Of a stretch of 56,832 nucleotides of DNA, positions 32,268 through 43,759 are shown in pieces (the stretch's first letter is position 1; every line of letters starts with the position of its first letter). Position numbers and translations under genes: made by a program. Origin of the DNA: Collybiopsis luxurians FD-317 M1 (lineage: Eukaryota > Basidiomycota > Agaricomycetes > Agaricales > Omphalotaceae); assembly GCA_000827265.1 (NCBI GenBank), contig KN834805.1, forward strand, positions 5,966 to 62,797, given 5' to 3'. The notes under the pieces are model-generated. The model saw only the letters and a list, made by a program, of their open reading frames with translations. It had not been told where the DNA came from and ran no database searches.

Positions 32268-33696
32268 CTATACGTTGTTACACCAATCTATGATACGAAG
32301 TCCTACTCGCTTTACGAATCCATCATAGTCCAGATTCTGCCCGGGTATGAACAACCCGCAATGAGCTGCTACTTCATCATCAACGCCCGCGATAATGACA
32401 TTTTCCCATTGGTCACCGCCTCCTAATATGGCACCTACACCAGTCGGAAGAACAACGAAATGTCGCCCAGCTTTCACCTTGGACGTTTTTGTTGCTTTGA
32501 GTGCTGCCTTCTGCATTGCCTTGTATTCTTTCTCATCCTTACTTAACCCTTTCTCCAATGTAGTATTTCCAATCGATTCTGCGATACCACTCTCAACCAG
32601 GGCTGCGTCATTATCCTCCAGAAGCTCGCGTCCACTGGACTCCTTGTCGGTTAATTCATTCGAATGCCCCTTGGATTTCGGAACGGTTATCGTCCAATAG
32701 TTTACCCAAAGCCCATTCCACGCTACCAGGGTTGCATATCTGTCCTTCAATCCGCTCGGATCGAACATGCATGAACCGAATTGGAAGTGTTCCACGACCC
32801 AGCGTTTTCCAGCAGCTACAGGTTCATCTGAATGCTTTCGAGCCCAACGGACCAAGGCGTCATCAGAATGTGACGAGACAAATTTCATCGTACGGCCGAT
32901 CAAGGAATCCGCGGTAGAACGGGCAGATGACGATGAATTCGAAGACAACGAGGATGAAGACGACGCATTCAAATGAGGCCGAGAAGGGGAATTATCTATG
33001 ATGATCGGATAAGCAAAAACTGCGCACATTAAAAGTCGGTACTTGCCATGTAGATGGTCAGTTTCTTTTCGATCTACAATCCGGACGCTTGGGTGCCGAT
33101 TGAGCTCTGTCTCGGTTTTCATGCTGGGATCGTTCTTTTTTGGGAAAAGCGAAGCAATTCCAGTAATCACAACGTGTGGATGCATACCAAGATACGGGCA
33201 ATCGAAGGCAATCATGCCGATAATCCGTTTGCTTCCGTCCTTTGCATTGGAAGAATCGGTAGCTGCTTCAGCTGCTAGTAAACCGCCCATTGAGTGAGCC
33301 AAGAGAATTACTGGACCGGGAGGTTGAGTATGGAGCCTAGTACCTGTATCGCTAAGTTATTGTCAAGATGGACAGACTCTGGGTTTACCATTCTAGGAAG
33401 TTGTGAGTTACAAAAGAGATAGGCTTTGTGCTCTTATAAGTTGGGTATAAACTTGACTGGACGTTCAGGTCCAGATGTTGGGGTATATGATCCGTTACGA
33501 ATTGGTGTAGATGTGTTGGAAAAGCCTACAGTTTGGACATCAAGGAACTATTAAAGATATCTTTTTTTAGATTATTAGCTCGCCTGAAATGTCGTTTCGT
33601 CGCCTAACAATTGCTAACTACATTAAGATACAACAACTGAGAAGAAAGCTTACCCCGGAAGCCATGTATGTATACCAGATGAAGCTGTCGGGACAT
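32268..33696 (-). CDS. Alpha/beta hydrolase, putative serine esterase/lipase
   Basis: Model, minus strand: exons 33696-33654, 33603-33584, 33525-33389 and 33336-32268, 422 residues, in frame. The N-terminus MSRQLHLVYIHGFRGDETTF gives the oxyanion-type HGFRG motif. WLHTQPPGPVILLAHSMGGL contains the nucleophile elbow HSMGG. A serine-rich linker follows (SSSSSLSSNSSSSARS). The first three exons are too short to stand out as open frames, so the gene looks truncated until they are spliced in. The second intron is GC-AG (CAG|GCGAGC...TGTAG). Similar fungal proteins are annotated as DUF676/PGAP1-like esterases; the substrate is unknown. No signal peptide. Divergent from RPB9 over 166 bases. Confidence 0.8.
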
Positions 33697-33862
33697 GAGG
33701 GTGGCCGCCAGAAAATGTCAAAGCTGTGCTTCGCTCTTTGGGCGCCTATGTGACTCATCACGAGACGTTTGTCAGTGCCATTGCTGGCCGGCGTCCTTTA
33801 ATTTTAGACCAGGACCACCATCTTGACATCTGCTGCTCTAGTTTGAATCCGGCACGTTGGAT
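33697..33862. promoter_or_regulatory. Shared divergent promoter, hydrolase/RPB9
   Basis: 166 bases between the two start codons. No TATA box is obvious, as is common for housekeeping genes. Confidence 0.5.
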
Positions 33863-34449
33863 ATGGTACATATCTCTGCACCCTCAAATATATCCTGTTA
33901 AACTCTGGAAATGCCAGGCTTCCCTGCAATTCTGTTCGGAATGCAACAATCTATTGTATCCCAAGGCCGACCCACATCGACGTATCATGGTTTTCGCATG
34001 TCGAATATGTCAATATGAAGAGACGAGCGAGAACAAATGTGTTTATAGGAATGACCTTTTGACTGTCACCAAGTACGAAGGCGGCCACCTGATGCTTATA
34101 GGTGATAGAATCTAATGTGGTTTTTAGAGAGCAGGTCGGGGTGACGACCGATCTCGGGTCCGACCCAACATTAGTGCGTTTTCCTCTCAATAATCATTGC
34201 GGACTTTGCTGATAATCGACTGCAGGCTCACTCAAACGTGGAATGTCCGCGATGTGGCAACGAAGAGTACGTGCTGGCTTCTCGCCGAAGAAAATCACGC
34301 CTAACCCGATTGCCAGTGCTGTTCTATTCCAAGACCAGTCAAAGCGAAAAGAAACAAGGATGGTTCTTTTCTTTGTTTGTTCTAAATGTAACCACAGTTT
34401 TACCGATCCTACCGTGCAATCAGATGCCAGGGAGAACGAAGATGGATAG
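33863..34449 (+). CDS. RPB9: RNA polymerase II subunit RPB9
   Basis: Small zinc-ribbon subunit of RNA polymerase II, acting in the nucleus in start-site choice, fidelity and elongation. Exons 33863-33865, 33918-34072, 34128-34173, 34226-34266 and 34317-34449, 125 residues. Both zinc ribbons are complete: CSEC with CRIC in the first (QFCSECNNLLYPKADPHRR) and CPRC with CSKC in the second. The linker TKEQVGVTTDLGSDPTLAHS is typical. The first exon is only the ATG itself: GATATG|GTACAT to GCCAG|GCTTCC gives M-A-S-L-Q-F-C, as in other fungal RPB9 proteins. Upstream reading in the same frame gives unrelated residues. Confidence 0.93.
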
Positions 34450-35190
34450 TCCTCATGTCGGTGGCTGATTGCGATAGTCTGCTTGTACCTTTCTATTTTC
34501 TTTTATTAGAATAATATTCTCATTTCATATTGACTGTGAGCGATATCTGACATTCAACCCTTCAGGAAGACGGCCTATCTGCACGGGATGTTCAGAAGTA
34601 AGTTATTAAACGTACTTGGCACTCGAGGTGACGAGGAGGTTGTGTGAAAGAAGGTACCATTGTTCTCATATGACCAGCGTTATTCTGTACTCTGCCCCAA
34701 TTCGGATAACGAAGACGTTTGGCAGCCTGTCGGAGGAGTCCCCCGCATCAGACATTTTCAGCTTTGAGCACTAGGTTCCACTCAATGTCAAGTCAAGACA
34801 TAGCATCTTCCTGGAACATATGGTCAAGATAAGAACCCTAATTATGCTCGAAGAGGAATGTTTGCATGCTGCATAGACAGGTACATTCTCCTATCTCACT
34901 CATGAATCAACACGTTCATGGACAGGGACTGGGAAATACCGTTCTTTTAGGAGACGCAATCGGTCTAGGCGGAAATCCTCTTTGCAGCCTCGACAGAGTT
35001 CTCTGATGGGCAACGAATCAACGCCCGTTATCTCCGCTCCCGCTTATCCTCGTCATAGTCGGCCCCGCTATATGTTTTGCGATCGGCCGAATCAACCACC
35101 TTCTGCCTCGATATAAGTAAAGTAGTGGTCACTGATCGAGTCAAGTGTGCTCAGTGCCACTGGTTTTTCCGGGAATTTCAGAACATCGTG
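34450..35190. other. Downstream of RPB9, possible 5' part of the pseudogene
   Basis: About 740 bases with no supported gene. Stops occur in all plus-strand frames. Since the pseudogene that follows starts abruptly, some of this may be its decayed upstream exons, but I cannot align them to anything. Confidence 0.35.
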
Positions 35191-36088
35191 GTGGAGAGAA
35201 TTACAGCTAATTCAAAATATCCGTGCCAAGGTATTTTATGCGATTGTGGCGCGAAATCTCGCCAATTACTTACCGAGAAAGCCTGTCATTCTTAGGAACC
35301 ATCGGTTTTCATTCTCCGCCAACCATAGTCGAATTTCCCATCCTCTACTCTTTCAGCCCTACGAAGCCACTGGAGTTTCTTCGGCCTCCGGAAGCAAAAT
35401 ATAGAGGACCCCGATCGGACTAATATGAAGTTACGTCAGATAGACGTCTCTGTCACATCTCGAAGACGAGGAGTTACTTTTCTATCTATAGCGTTTGAAG
35501 TTGGCAGACTCAGTGATGCCGCTAAGAGCGCTTTCTTATGCGAGAGCCCAGAACTAACAATATAGTCGATGTACGTATCGCGGCCTTTGTTGGCCATTTA
35601 TGTCCCCCGTGGCCGTCCGCCTGCAAAGGGCAGCATATCCATTCGCAAGCTGACTTGGGAACTAAAAGGTATCGAACTTGCGATGGTTTTCAGCGGTTTT
35701 CGCGTCCTGGCCTATCAAACTTCTGGTCATCATTTATTGCTCAGAGCATAGGACGGCTGCAATTCTACAATTGACCCGTGCGATTTCATCATCGTTGAAT
35801 TGTCGTATTGGTGTTATGGCGAGACCGCTAAGTCTGAACTGAAAGTCTTCCCTGACACACGTCTCTCCATTGATAGGGTTATCCGAGGATTTCAGAGGCA
35901 AGAAAAGGTGCCTCCTAAGCCTCTTTCCTCCTCTTCCCTGGCTCTTTGTAGGTACAATCCAAAGGGCGGCGACTCAGGGCTTGTCATAACTCACAGCATT
36001 TCCATCTCACCGAACATTTGTCAAAAGGACCCCGAACACCAGGTAGTCTCTTTCAATTTAACGATACCTTGCCGTGATTGGAATGATT
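35190..36088 (+). pseudogene. Degenerate protein-coding gene, unknown family
   Basis: Coding sense is clear but spread over several frames. YAIVARNLANYLPRKPVIL (one frame) shifts near 35,295 to TIGFHSPPTIVEFPILYSFS and EFLRPPEAKYRGPRSD. A two-base loss near 35,420 moves it to NMKLRQIDVSVTSRRGVTFL and on to CESPELTI, then TAG (about 35,560). SMYVSRPLLAIYVPRGRPPA and RKLTWELKGIELAMVFSGFR follow, a second TAG near 35,748, then CDFIIVELSYWCYGE and more to about 36,088. Two frameshifts and two stops argue for a pseudogene rather than introns. I do not recognise the family; the first part is loosely reminiscent of arrestin-like beta-sandwich proteins. Confidence 0.6.
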
Positions 36089-36198
36089 GATTTATGTATA
36101 CCTCCGAGCTCAGACTACCGTAAGCGAAGGTTTCACAATTTTTTTTTTTTTCTTCTCAAATTTTCTCAGCGGTCAGCAATTTGACATGTCTCCGAAGG

Positions 36199-36206
36199 TA
36201 TAAATA
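36199..36206 (+). promoter_or_regulatory. TATA box of the hydrophobin gene
   Basis: TATAAATA lies 86 bases before the start codon and is followed by a C-rich leader, the usual layout of strongly expressed fungal genes. Confidence 0.75.
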
Positions 36207-36291
36207 CACTTACAACCAAAGATTGTGTCGTTCTACCCTCGAGTTCCCTCCTCCCGAACCGATATCCTTGCGGTCGCCAATTTAAAGAGTC

Positions 36292-36901
36292 ATGAAGTTT
36301 TTCTCTGTTCTCACCTTCGCTCTCGCCGCCGGAACTGCTTCCGTCTCCGCTGCCCCCAACAAGGAGACCAACGGAGAGCGACTTGCTCGTGGTCTTCCCC
36401 CTTTGCCTCCCGTTAGGCGAAGTGGTACTCCTGTTTACGGTGCGTCTACACTAAATTACTTATGTGCCTTCATAATGCTGAACCGAACCTGCGCAATTAT
36501 GTAGCTGCTAAAAGGACAGGACCTTCAGGTTCCCCAAGCGGTTCCTGCAGCACCGGACCCGTCCAATGCTGCCAAACTGTTGGAACCGAAAGCAACCCTG
36601 TTATCTCGCTGATTCTCGGACTTCTTGGGATTGTTATTCAAGATGTCGACACTCTCATCGGTGCGACCTGCTCCCCCATTACTGTTATTGGTGGGATTTC
36701 ATCCGGCTGGTACTTTGTCTTTCCTCAACTGCGATTCTTTCTCATCATACTGATATCCTATGTGCCCCAGCTCTGCTCAATCTGTTTGTTGCGAGGATAA
36801 CAGCCATGGAGGTCTCATCTCTATTGGTTGCGTACCCAGTATGACTTTTTCCATTCCTTCTTAGATTCTGTCTAACTCTTATCTTCTCAGTTCAACTCTG
36901 A
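36292..36901 (+). CDS. Class I hydrophobin
   Basis: Small secreted amphipathic protein that coats aerial hyphae and fruit-body surfaces. Exons 36292-36439, 36505-36709, 36771-36838 and 36891-36901, 143 residues, in frame. Signal peptide MKFFSVLTFALAAGTASVSA, then a charged and proline-rich spacer. The eight cysteines come in hydrophobin order: CSTGPVQCCQT, then ATCSP, then (across an intron) SGCSAQSVCC, and finally GCVPIQL. The second donor (CTG|GTACTT) splits the fifth cysteine codon, and the last exon encodes only the final residues. The cysteine spacing with a long gap between the CC pair and the next Cys fits class I. Confidence 0.92.
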
Positions 36902-38001
36902 TTTGCTCGAGGACTCTAAATATTGATTGACTTATGAACGATACTACCCATACTAATTATTTGCGCTCCGTTCTTTTTGCTACTCGGCATTTTCTACCTT
37001 CCTTTGGGTTAAAACGTGTATAAACGTGTACTCATACTTATTTAGACAAAAAAAAAAGAAAAAAGAAGGAAAAAAAAAATTCTTTATCGTTTTTTTGCCG
37101 TGTAGCATTTTGTTTGATCTGTTTTTTGACTGGGATTAGGGTTCTCGGGACGCTGTCTTCTTCTGCTCTGCCTGACCATGCGTGTACATTCCTGGTTCTA
37201 TTCTTGGCGAGATTGGAGATACAGTAGTGTTGAATTGCAAATATTGCGTTTGTTCTCACCAGCTTTTCGAAGAACTTCAGAACCCTTGGTAAATTCAGAA
37301 CACGAGGTGTTTGCCTAATTTGGATGAACTAAGGCACGGTGACGGGCGGTCGACAATTTTCGCGAAAGGCAGTTTGGCAGGGTTGTGAGCATTATGTCTG
37401 CCACAGTGTCACTGTCCCTTTCGATTTGATGCTCAGTGTGCATCCTCGCCCTACGCAAAAAACCAGCCGAACCGATGTCCTAAAATATCGCGCTAGGTAG
37501 CTCTGTTCCGGTGCCGTAACTTGTCGTACAGCATAACTTGTAGTGCGAAGAATATCGCGGTATCTCGTCGGTATCATATCTGATACCTTCCTCCGAGTCC
37601 GAAACAAGCAACTTTTAATCTGTCGGAAGTTGTGCGGCTACCGCTACCATCCAGCCGTTGCATCCAGTGCACATTGCATGTCTGTCCGATGACATGAGAG
37701 TCATCAGTAAAAAAAATCAAAAAATCTCCTGTGACCGACGATCCGGTGGGTTAGTGGGTCAATGTCTTTAATTAATTACTGAATATAAATGGCCCGAGGT
37801 TTGTGCAACAACATCGAACAGTCGAGGGTTTGGTTACCAGGATAACCCGCTCCGAAGCTTTCACATTCCAGATATAAACTTGCAATTGAGTTCATCCTCA
37901 AGCTAATTCGTGCAGTACATATGAGATGAAGAAGATACCAGTGAGGGGTGTTGTAGATTCCAGTTTGAGTGCAAGTGCAAGCTAAGAAGCTTGTAGAAGC
38001 C
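36902..38001. other. Intergenic, nothing recognised
   Basis: About 1.1 kb downstream of the hydrophobin with no supported gene. A purine run (A with some G) lies at about 37,048-37,080. CpG content is still normal up to about 37,900. Confidence 0.4.
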
Positions 38002-38202
38002 TGTAGAATATTATAAAACATTTTCGTAGTTTCTCTTTCATTTCCCTCTTGCCTTACTCATCTATGGACATTAGTCAGATACTTACAGTAGATACTTACA
38101 GTACTTACTAGAACATTCTAGATGCTATGTACTTAGGTATATAAAGCTCAAGCAAGAGCCTACACTAACAAGTTCATTATCATTCTCGTAACCCATTATC
38201 CA
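38002..38202 (+). mobile_element. Possible solo LTR
   Basis: About 200 bases beginning TGTAGAATATTATAAAACA and ending in ATTATCCA, with a good TATA box (TATATAAA, 38,138-38,145) followed by a C/T-rich leader-like part. This fits a small Copia-type LTR with its U3, R and U5 parts. No target duplication or internal retrotransposon region is seen, so the call is tentative. It marks the border of the transposon island. Confidence 0.3.
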
Positions 38203-39105
38203 CAAAAAGGGGTCCTCAAATAGTCTTGTTACAGCTGCAATTCTTGACAACTCTCGATATTATCTTGTCATCAGTTTTCAATAGCTCCCTGGCCAAGGTC
38301 ATGGGTATTACCAACAGCGAAGCCTTGAGGTTCATATGACATTGCAGCTTCTCTTTTTTTTTTGGCTTCAAGATGTAAACCTGATGCAAGAGGTTCTGAC
38401 TTCCTTTGTGCAAGCATGCTCTTAAAATGGCCTTCCAAACTCATTGCAGCTGCAACTGCTCTAGTCATTGCATCCACCATGACCCCAGGTGCATCTGAAT
38501 ACTTTGAACCGAATTCTCACTGGTATAAAGTGTTCCTGGAATTTGGGGTCCAGATATGCTGTTTGATTCCTGCAACCTTAAAGCAAAACCTTTGGGAAGG
38601 GATCAGCTGGTTAGTTTGATTTATCAGGAATCCATGTAGTCTTTTAACAAAAGGACCCGTGTTCTGCAGTTCAGACCCTTTACAAAAAGACCTGTGAAGC
38701 ACCGGGAAAGGGCTGCATTCTGGTTTCTTTTCAAATGGACATTAACCAAATAATTGTGCTCCTTTGCAAAATGAGATTAGTTTTCACGGAGCTCTGTTCA
38801 AAAGGACAGATATTTTCTGAATAGGCATGATTTTCTGTTTAAACCCCCTTCCTACATTCTTTTCAAATTTGCTCAATTCTATTAAAACATCTTTCATTGT
38901 GCAATAATACATGCAATTCTGTTAAAATATGTCCAAGAAAAACATGCTCAGCTCCATTAAAAATACTCAATCTATTCACTAGCTTAATATGAAATACATT
39001 TGTTTCTGTTAAACAACACTTGATAAAAGTACTGCTGTTCTAAAAACACCTTGGATTCTGTTCAAATGCCATTGGCTGCTGGAGAGTTTAGCTTTTGGCA
39101 TTGGT

Positions 39106-39384
39106 TATAAAAGGACCTCACCATGAAAGATACACTTCTTTTCACTTGTATTTCCCTCTTCCACCCCCTACCTTGCCTCCTGCTCCACTTCCTGACAAGT
39201 GCCCATAATGCCGAATATTGAGCTGCTCAGCCTCATCAATAGTGAGCGCCAATTTTCTCCTTCACCCCATTTGCTCCACTATCCAGACATCAACCGCGAT
39301 TTGCTCCATTCTGTGCATACAGACCATCACCCATGTCTGGAAGATTACAACCTCATTCAAAATGCCAAGCAGTGCCGATTTCTA
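39106..39384 (+). other. TATA box and first exon of a transposon ORF
   Basis: TATAAAAGG at 39,106-39,114 is followed by a C/T-rich leader and an ATG at 39,208. The frame reads MPNIELLSLINSERQFSPSP and continues about 60 residues to a possible donor. Because this lies in the island, it is probably the start of an element-encoded protein. No domain is recognisable and no downstream exon could be joined. Confidence 0.35.
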
Positions 39385-39984
39385 GTAAGCTGTCTCAGTG
39401 GATGCCTATGCCTCATTTATTCTTAGCCCAACTCATGCTAGCTCTTTCGATCAAAACCGCTCTCTCTTTTGATGCCCTTGCCTGTGCCACCACAGTCGAA
39501 ATCAATTCTTAAAGTATGTCTTCCTCATATGAGTACCTTTTTGAGTGCTGATTATCTCACATTCTAATGGCATTCACAAGCCTGCTCAATACCATTTTAT
39601 ATCATATGTACCACTCCCAGGTGCAGCATCTTGAGACATGTTTCTGGAGGGCTTATGCAGGTGTCTGTGGTGCCATATGCAACTGAGCAACATTTTTCCT
39701 AACCCAATTCATACAGAGAACATTCTCTCTTATGCTATAACATTGTCCCCATAAACCAAGCATCATTTTTCTGCATAGTTGTCCTTTTACATGTCCTTTT
39801 CCTACCCGAGCCATTCAACCAAAGCATATTCTTCTATGGTTTGTCTGTTCATGCCCAGTCTCCCTTTTCATGATGTCCTTATGAATGCCCTTTTTCATGG
39901 AGCCCTACAGTCTTTTCTTTGTGTAGTTATCCCCTTTACACATCCTTTCTACCCTCTTACATGTCTCATTCAATGGAGTTGTCC

Positions 39985-40290
39985 TGATTCACAGAGTCAC
40001 CATATTTAATGGAGTTGTCTCAATCAACAGAATCATTATATTTAACAGAGTAGTGCTAATTAATAGAGTTGCACTAATTAACAGAGTTGTCCCAATTCAC
40101 AGAGTCGCCATATTTAATGGAGTTGTCTCAATTAACAGAATCATTATATTTAACAGAGTAGTGCTAATTAACAGAGTTGTACATTTAATAATAGTATTCC
40201 ATTAAAAAGAGATGTTCCTGTACCATTCAACAGAATTGTCCCTTTAAATAAAACCCATCCATTGAACAGAGCTGTAGTTAAACATATCGC
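39985..40290. repeat. Short A/T-rich tandem repeats
   Basis: Words of the type ACAGAGTTGT, TTAATGGAGTTGTC and AGAATCATTATATTTAACAG recur every 16-20 bases. A higher-order duplication of roughly 110 bases is visible: the stretch starting near 39,990 repeats from about 40,100. Noncoding. Looser TTCTGTTAAAA-type words already occur at 38,590-39,070. Confidence 0.65.
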
Positions 40291-40624
40291 AGCGAGCTTT
40301 CCTGTAGACTCATCTTTTTCACCAACATATGGAGCAACATGTGTACTATTACTTTGAGTCAATGTCTGTCACTGCTCCAGTGCTCAGCTGGTTTATGAAA
40401 ATCCATTCATTACTGTTATCTGAGCTCATTGTTCAAAGCTCATTGCTTGGCAATTCTCAAAGTACACATTACATGAGTGTGCACCCCATTCTAAGTGAAG
40501 TCATGTATTTGCTGTGTATTGACTATATACATTTGAGCACTGGTCAGAGCATCATCAGAGTTTGTTGTCAGAGTCATCATCAGAGTTTATGTTACAGCCA
40601 TCTGTCTTTCCCCCATGCCCCACT

Positions 40625-40699
40625 ACATTGCACAAGGCATTGCACATACTACTACCACATCACAGACAAAACTACAAGAGAAATGAACAAGATGAGACA
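40625..40699. repeat. Left copy of a distant inverted repeat
   Basis: About 73 bases that match 52,482-52,554 in reverse complement with only a few differences (shared words include TCTCATCTTGTTCATTT and GCAATGCCTTGTGCAAT). The copies lie almost 12 kb apart on either side of the Plavaka relic. Confidence 0.7.
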
Positions 40700-40999
40700 C
40701 TCCAAGTGCAGTCCTGGATTTACATTTGGTATTAATTTGCAACATGCTAGTGTTCGATGTTCACATTACATACCAAATTGACACCAATCTTTCACACAGG
40801 ACAATTCGAGGTACAGACACACTCAACAGATCTGTGCAAATGCTCATTCAGAGAAGGTGTCTTCTTTAGCTGGATTAGTTGCTGTCACTGGACAAGAGCA
40901 ATTTGAATTAAGGAAACTTTGAATTCAGGAGATCCTGACATTTCTCATTGGGCCTGAGTAGCTCAGGAAGATGAGATGATATTAAGACAGGCATAGGTA

Positions 41000-42960
41000 A
41001 TAACTTGAACTATCTACCTGTAATTCATATCTCTGATCACCCTTTTGTAGCTTGTATTCACTGTTGAGTATACGAATAAGGTTTTAACCTGATCTTTAGA
41101 GGTTGGCTTTTTCAGCCACTTCATGAAGTTGAATTTCCAGTCATTGAACTGGAAAGTGTCAAGGGACAAACTTGTCATTTGAAGGGATGTAGATGTCATG
41201 GAAAGGTGGCTTCAAAATTGCACAAGGTGAATTTCACATCAATATCTAGTATCAAATATGTCTTAACACTTTTGTTTCTTGCAGTTTCATTGGATTTCTC
41301 TAACCTTCCAAACTGAGAGGCTGGCTTGTTCAGCTGCTTCAAGTTGAGTGCTGACTTGACATCTAGCATTGCCCTTTGATGTGCAAGATTGAAGCCAATC
41401 TCTACTATGCGATAGCTTGAGGCACAAGCACACTTAGCAGGTCTCTGCATACTCTGATCGTAGAGGCTGGCTTCTTTAGCTAGTTCAAGTTTGCTGCTGT
41501 GATTGGACAAGCACTTTGACTTCAAGTGATCCTGTACCATCATAAGTGCAAGCTCGAACTGTCTACTCATAATCCCTGTAATTTATATCACTGAGCAGCC
41601 TTATATAACTCATATTCACCAAGAAGTATATGAATGTCACTATACTTGATCTCAAGAAGCTGGCTTTTTCAGCCACTTTATCAAGTCAAATTTCAGGTCA
41701 TTGAATCCAAAAGTGTTGAGGATGACTTTGTCCTTGTAGTGATGCAGATGAATGAGAAAATGGCTTCAAGATTGTTATAGGTACATTCTTCATTAATATA
41801 CTAACAATAAATTTGTCTGAATATCTTTGCTTCTTGCTATCTCATCAGATTTCCTCAAACATTGATATGGAGCACCTGGCTTGTTCAGCTGCTTTATACA
41901 GAGTGTTGGTCTTGATGTCTGGCATTGCTACACATTGCGCAAGTGTTCAATGACCATGTTATTGCTCAATTCAAAGCCCAACTTCTTGCACATGCGCCAA
42001 CACAATGAACTGATGCACTTGATGGGTGTGTGTATCAAGCTAGCTGCTGTGACTGGACAAGGATTGATTGATGATGGCTTCTTTAGCCAGCTCTGGTTAC
42101 TTCCTGCAAGTGGACAACAAGACTTTGGAACATCCTGACTTTCCTCATCAGGCCTGAGCAGCTGAGGAAGATGTGAGGTCATTAAGACCAGCGTAGGTAA
42201 GAAATCGAACTATCTACCCATAATTCATATCTTTGACTATTCTTTGTAGCTTGTGTTCGCCAGTGAGTATATGAATGTAGCTATACCTTGATTGAAAGAG
42301 GCTGGCTTATTTGGCTGCTTCATTAAGTCAACTTTCCAGTCATTGAACTCAGAAAGTGCCAAGGGATGAACTTGTCATTGCAAGCACAATGTGGATGAAT
42401 GGAAAGGTAGTTTCTAGATTGTCAAGGTAAATTCTACATCAATACAACAGCATTGAATATACCTGAACACTTTTGTTTCTTACAGTCTCAGCAGATTTTC
42501 TTAACCTTCCTTACCAAGAGGCTGGCTTGTTCAACTACTTCATGTGGAGGGATCTTGGGCTTGACATCTGGTATTGCTTCTTGCTGCCCAAATCTTTAAC
42601 AGCCATGTTATCATCCAAATTGAAGCCAATCTCTTGTGTGCAACAGTTCAAGGCACGAACACACAGTCAACCAGTGTCTGTATACTTTGATTGATAAAGG
42701 TTGGCTTCTTTAGCTGGCTCAGGTCACTTCTTGCAAGTGAATGGCAAGACTTAGAACTTTCTCAGGCCCTAGCAACCCAGGAAGATGAAATGATATTGCA
42801 ACCAGCGGAGGTAAGAACTTGAACCACATACTCATCATTCATGTTTCTGACTGTCTTTTTGTAGCTTGTATTCACTGTTGAGTATGCAAATGTCTTATAT
42901 CCTGATCTTGAGAGGCTGGCTTTTTCAGCCACTTTGCCCACCGAACTCAAAAGTGTTGAG
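41000..42960. repeat. Left block of GAGGCTGGCTT repeats
   Basis: Composite repeat with about ten copies of a hairpin-forming core (GAGGCTGGCTTCTTTAGC and variants) at intervals of about 140-230 bases. It is directly repeated about 7.15 kb further on (for example 41,316 against 48,470, and 41,655 against 48,810). Similar frames appear on the minus strand in both blocks, but they are by-products of the repeat. Confidence 0.75.
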
Positions 42961-43759
42961 GGACGAACTTGTCACTGTAAGCAATGTGGATGAATAGAAG
43001 ATGGCTTCAAGATTGTCTGAGGTTTAATTCCACACAGGTATATTAGTAACAAATGTGCTCAAGCACTTTTGTTTCTTGCAGTCTCACTGGATTTCCCTAA
43101 ATGTCCATACACTGCTTTAGGTGGGATACTGGTCTGGTCTTGACCTGCACAAGTATTCAATGACCACCTTATCAAAGCTAATATCTCCTGTGTGTGATAG
43201 CTCACTTTGTCCTTGATGCTTTGCTATTTCTACTCACTGCTCTAGTCCCATGCATTATGCACAAAATTGAAGTGAATCTTCCACATGCATTGCTGCTCAA
43301 GGCACAAATGCAGTGTACCAATCTCTCAGTGATGACATTTTTAACTGAATCACAGTAGGTGCCATCCAGCCAATGAAACTCCTCCCATCACTCACCTTCT
43401 GTGAACTCACTACATGACTTGCTACCCAGAGCACATGCAGCATGTAAATGCTGAGCATAACCATCAGTCTTTTTACTCTGCCAATCTTTCTTGATGGATG
43501 GCAATGTAGTTTTACATATCTTGATAATCTATATGTGAGTAACCCAATCTTCAGAACCTGTTCAGTTTTTATCATGTTGGGCACTCATCTGGTACTCTTT
43601 CCTCTGCTTCCCTATCGATGACTATTGCAATCAATCAATTTCATTCTTATACAGTGCACTGAAATCTACATTTATGAAACTTTAGTTGCCTTCTTGTTCA
43701 AAGCTGCACTTCGTATTCCTAGGGTCCCAAACCTCATTCATACATATTTTACTTTCAGG

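Noticed and set aside
33302..33400. 5'-truncated hydrolase beginning at the HSMGG motif
   Set aside because: Three short upstream exons, one behind a GC-AG intron, supply the normal N-terminus with HGFRG.
41196..41570. Minus-strand gene in the repeat block, with a partner at 48,322-48,573
   Set aside because: The two frames are similar only because the repeat block is duplicated; the sequence carries the hairpin core and no domain.
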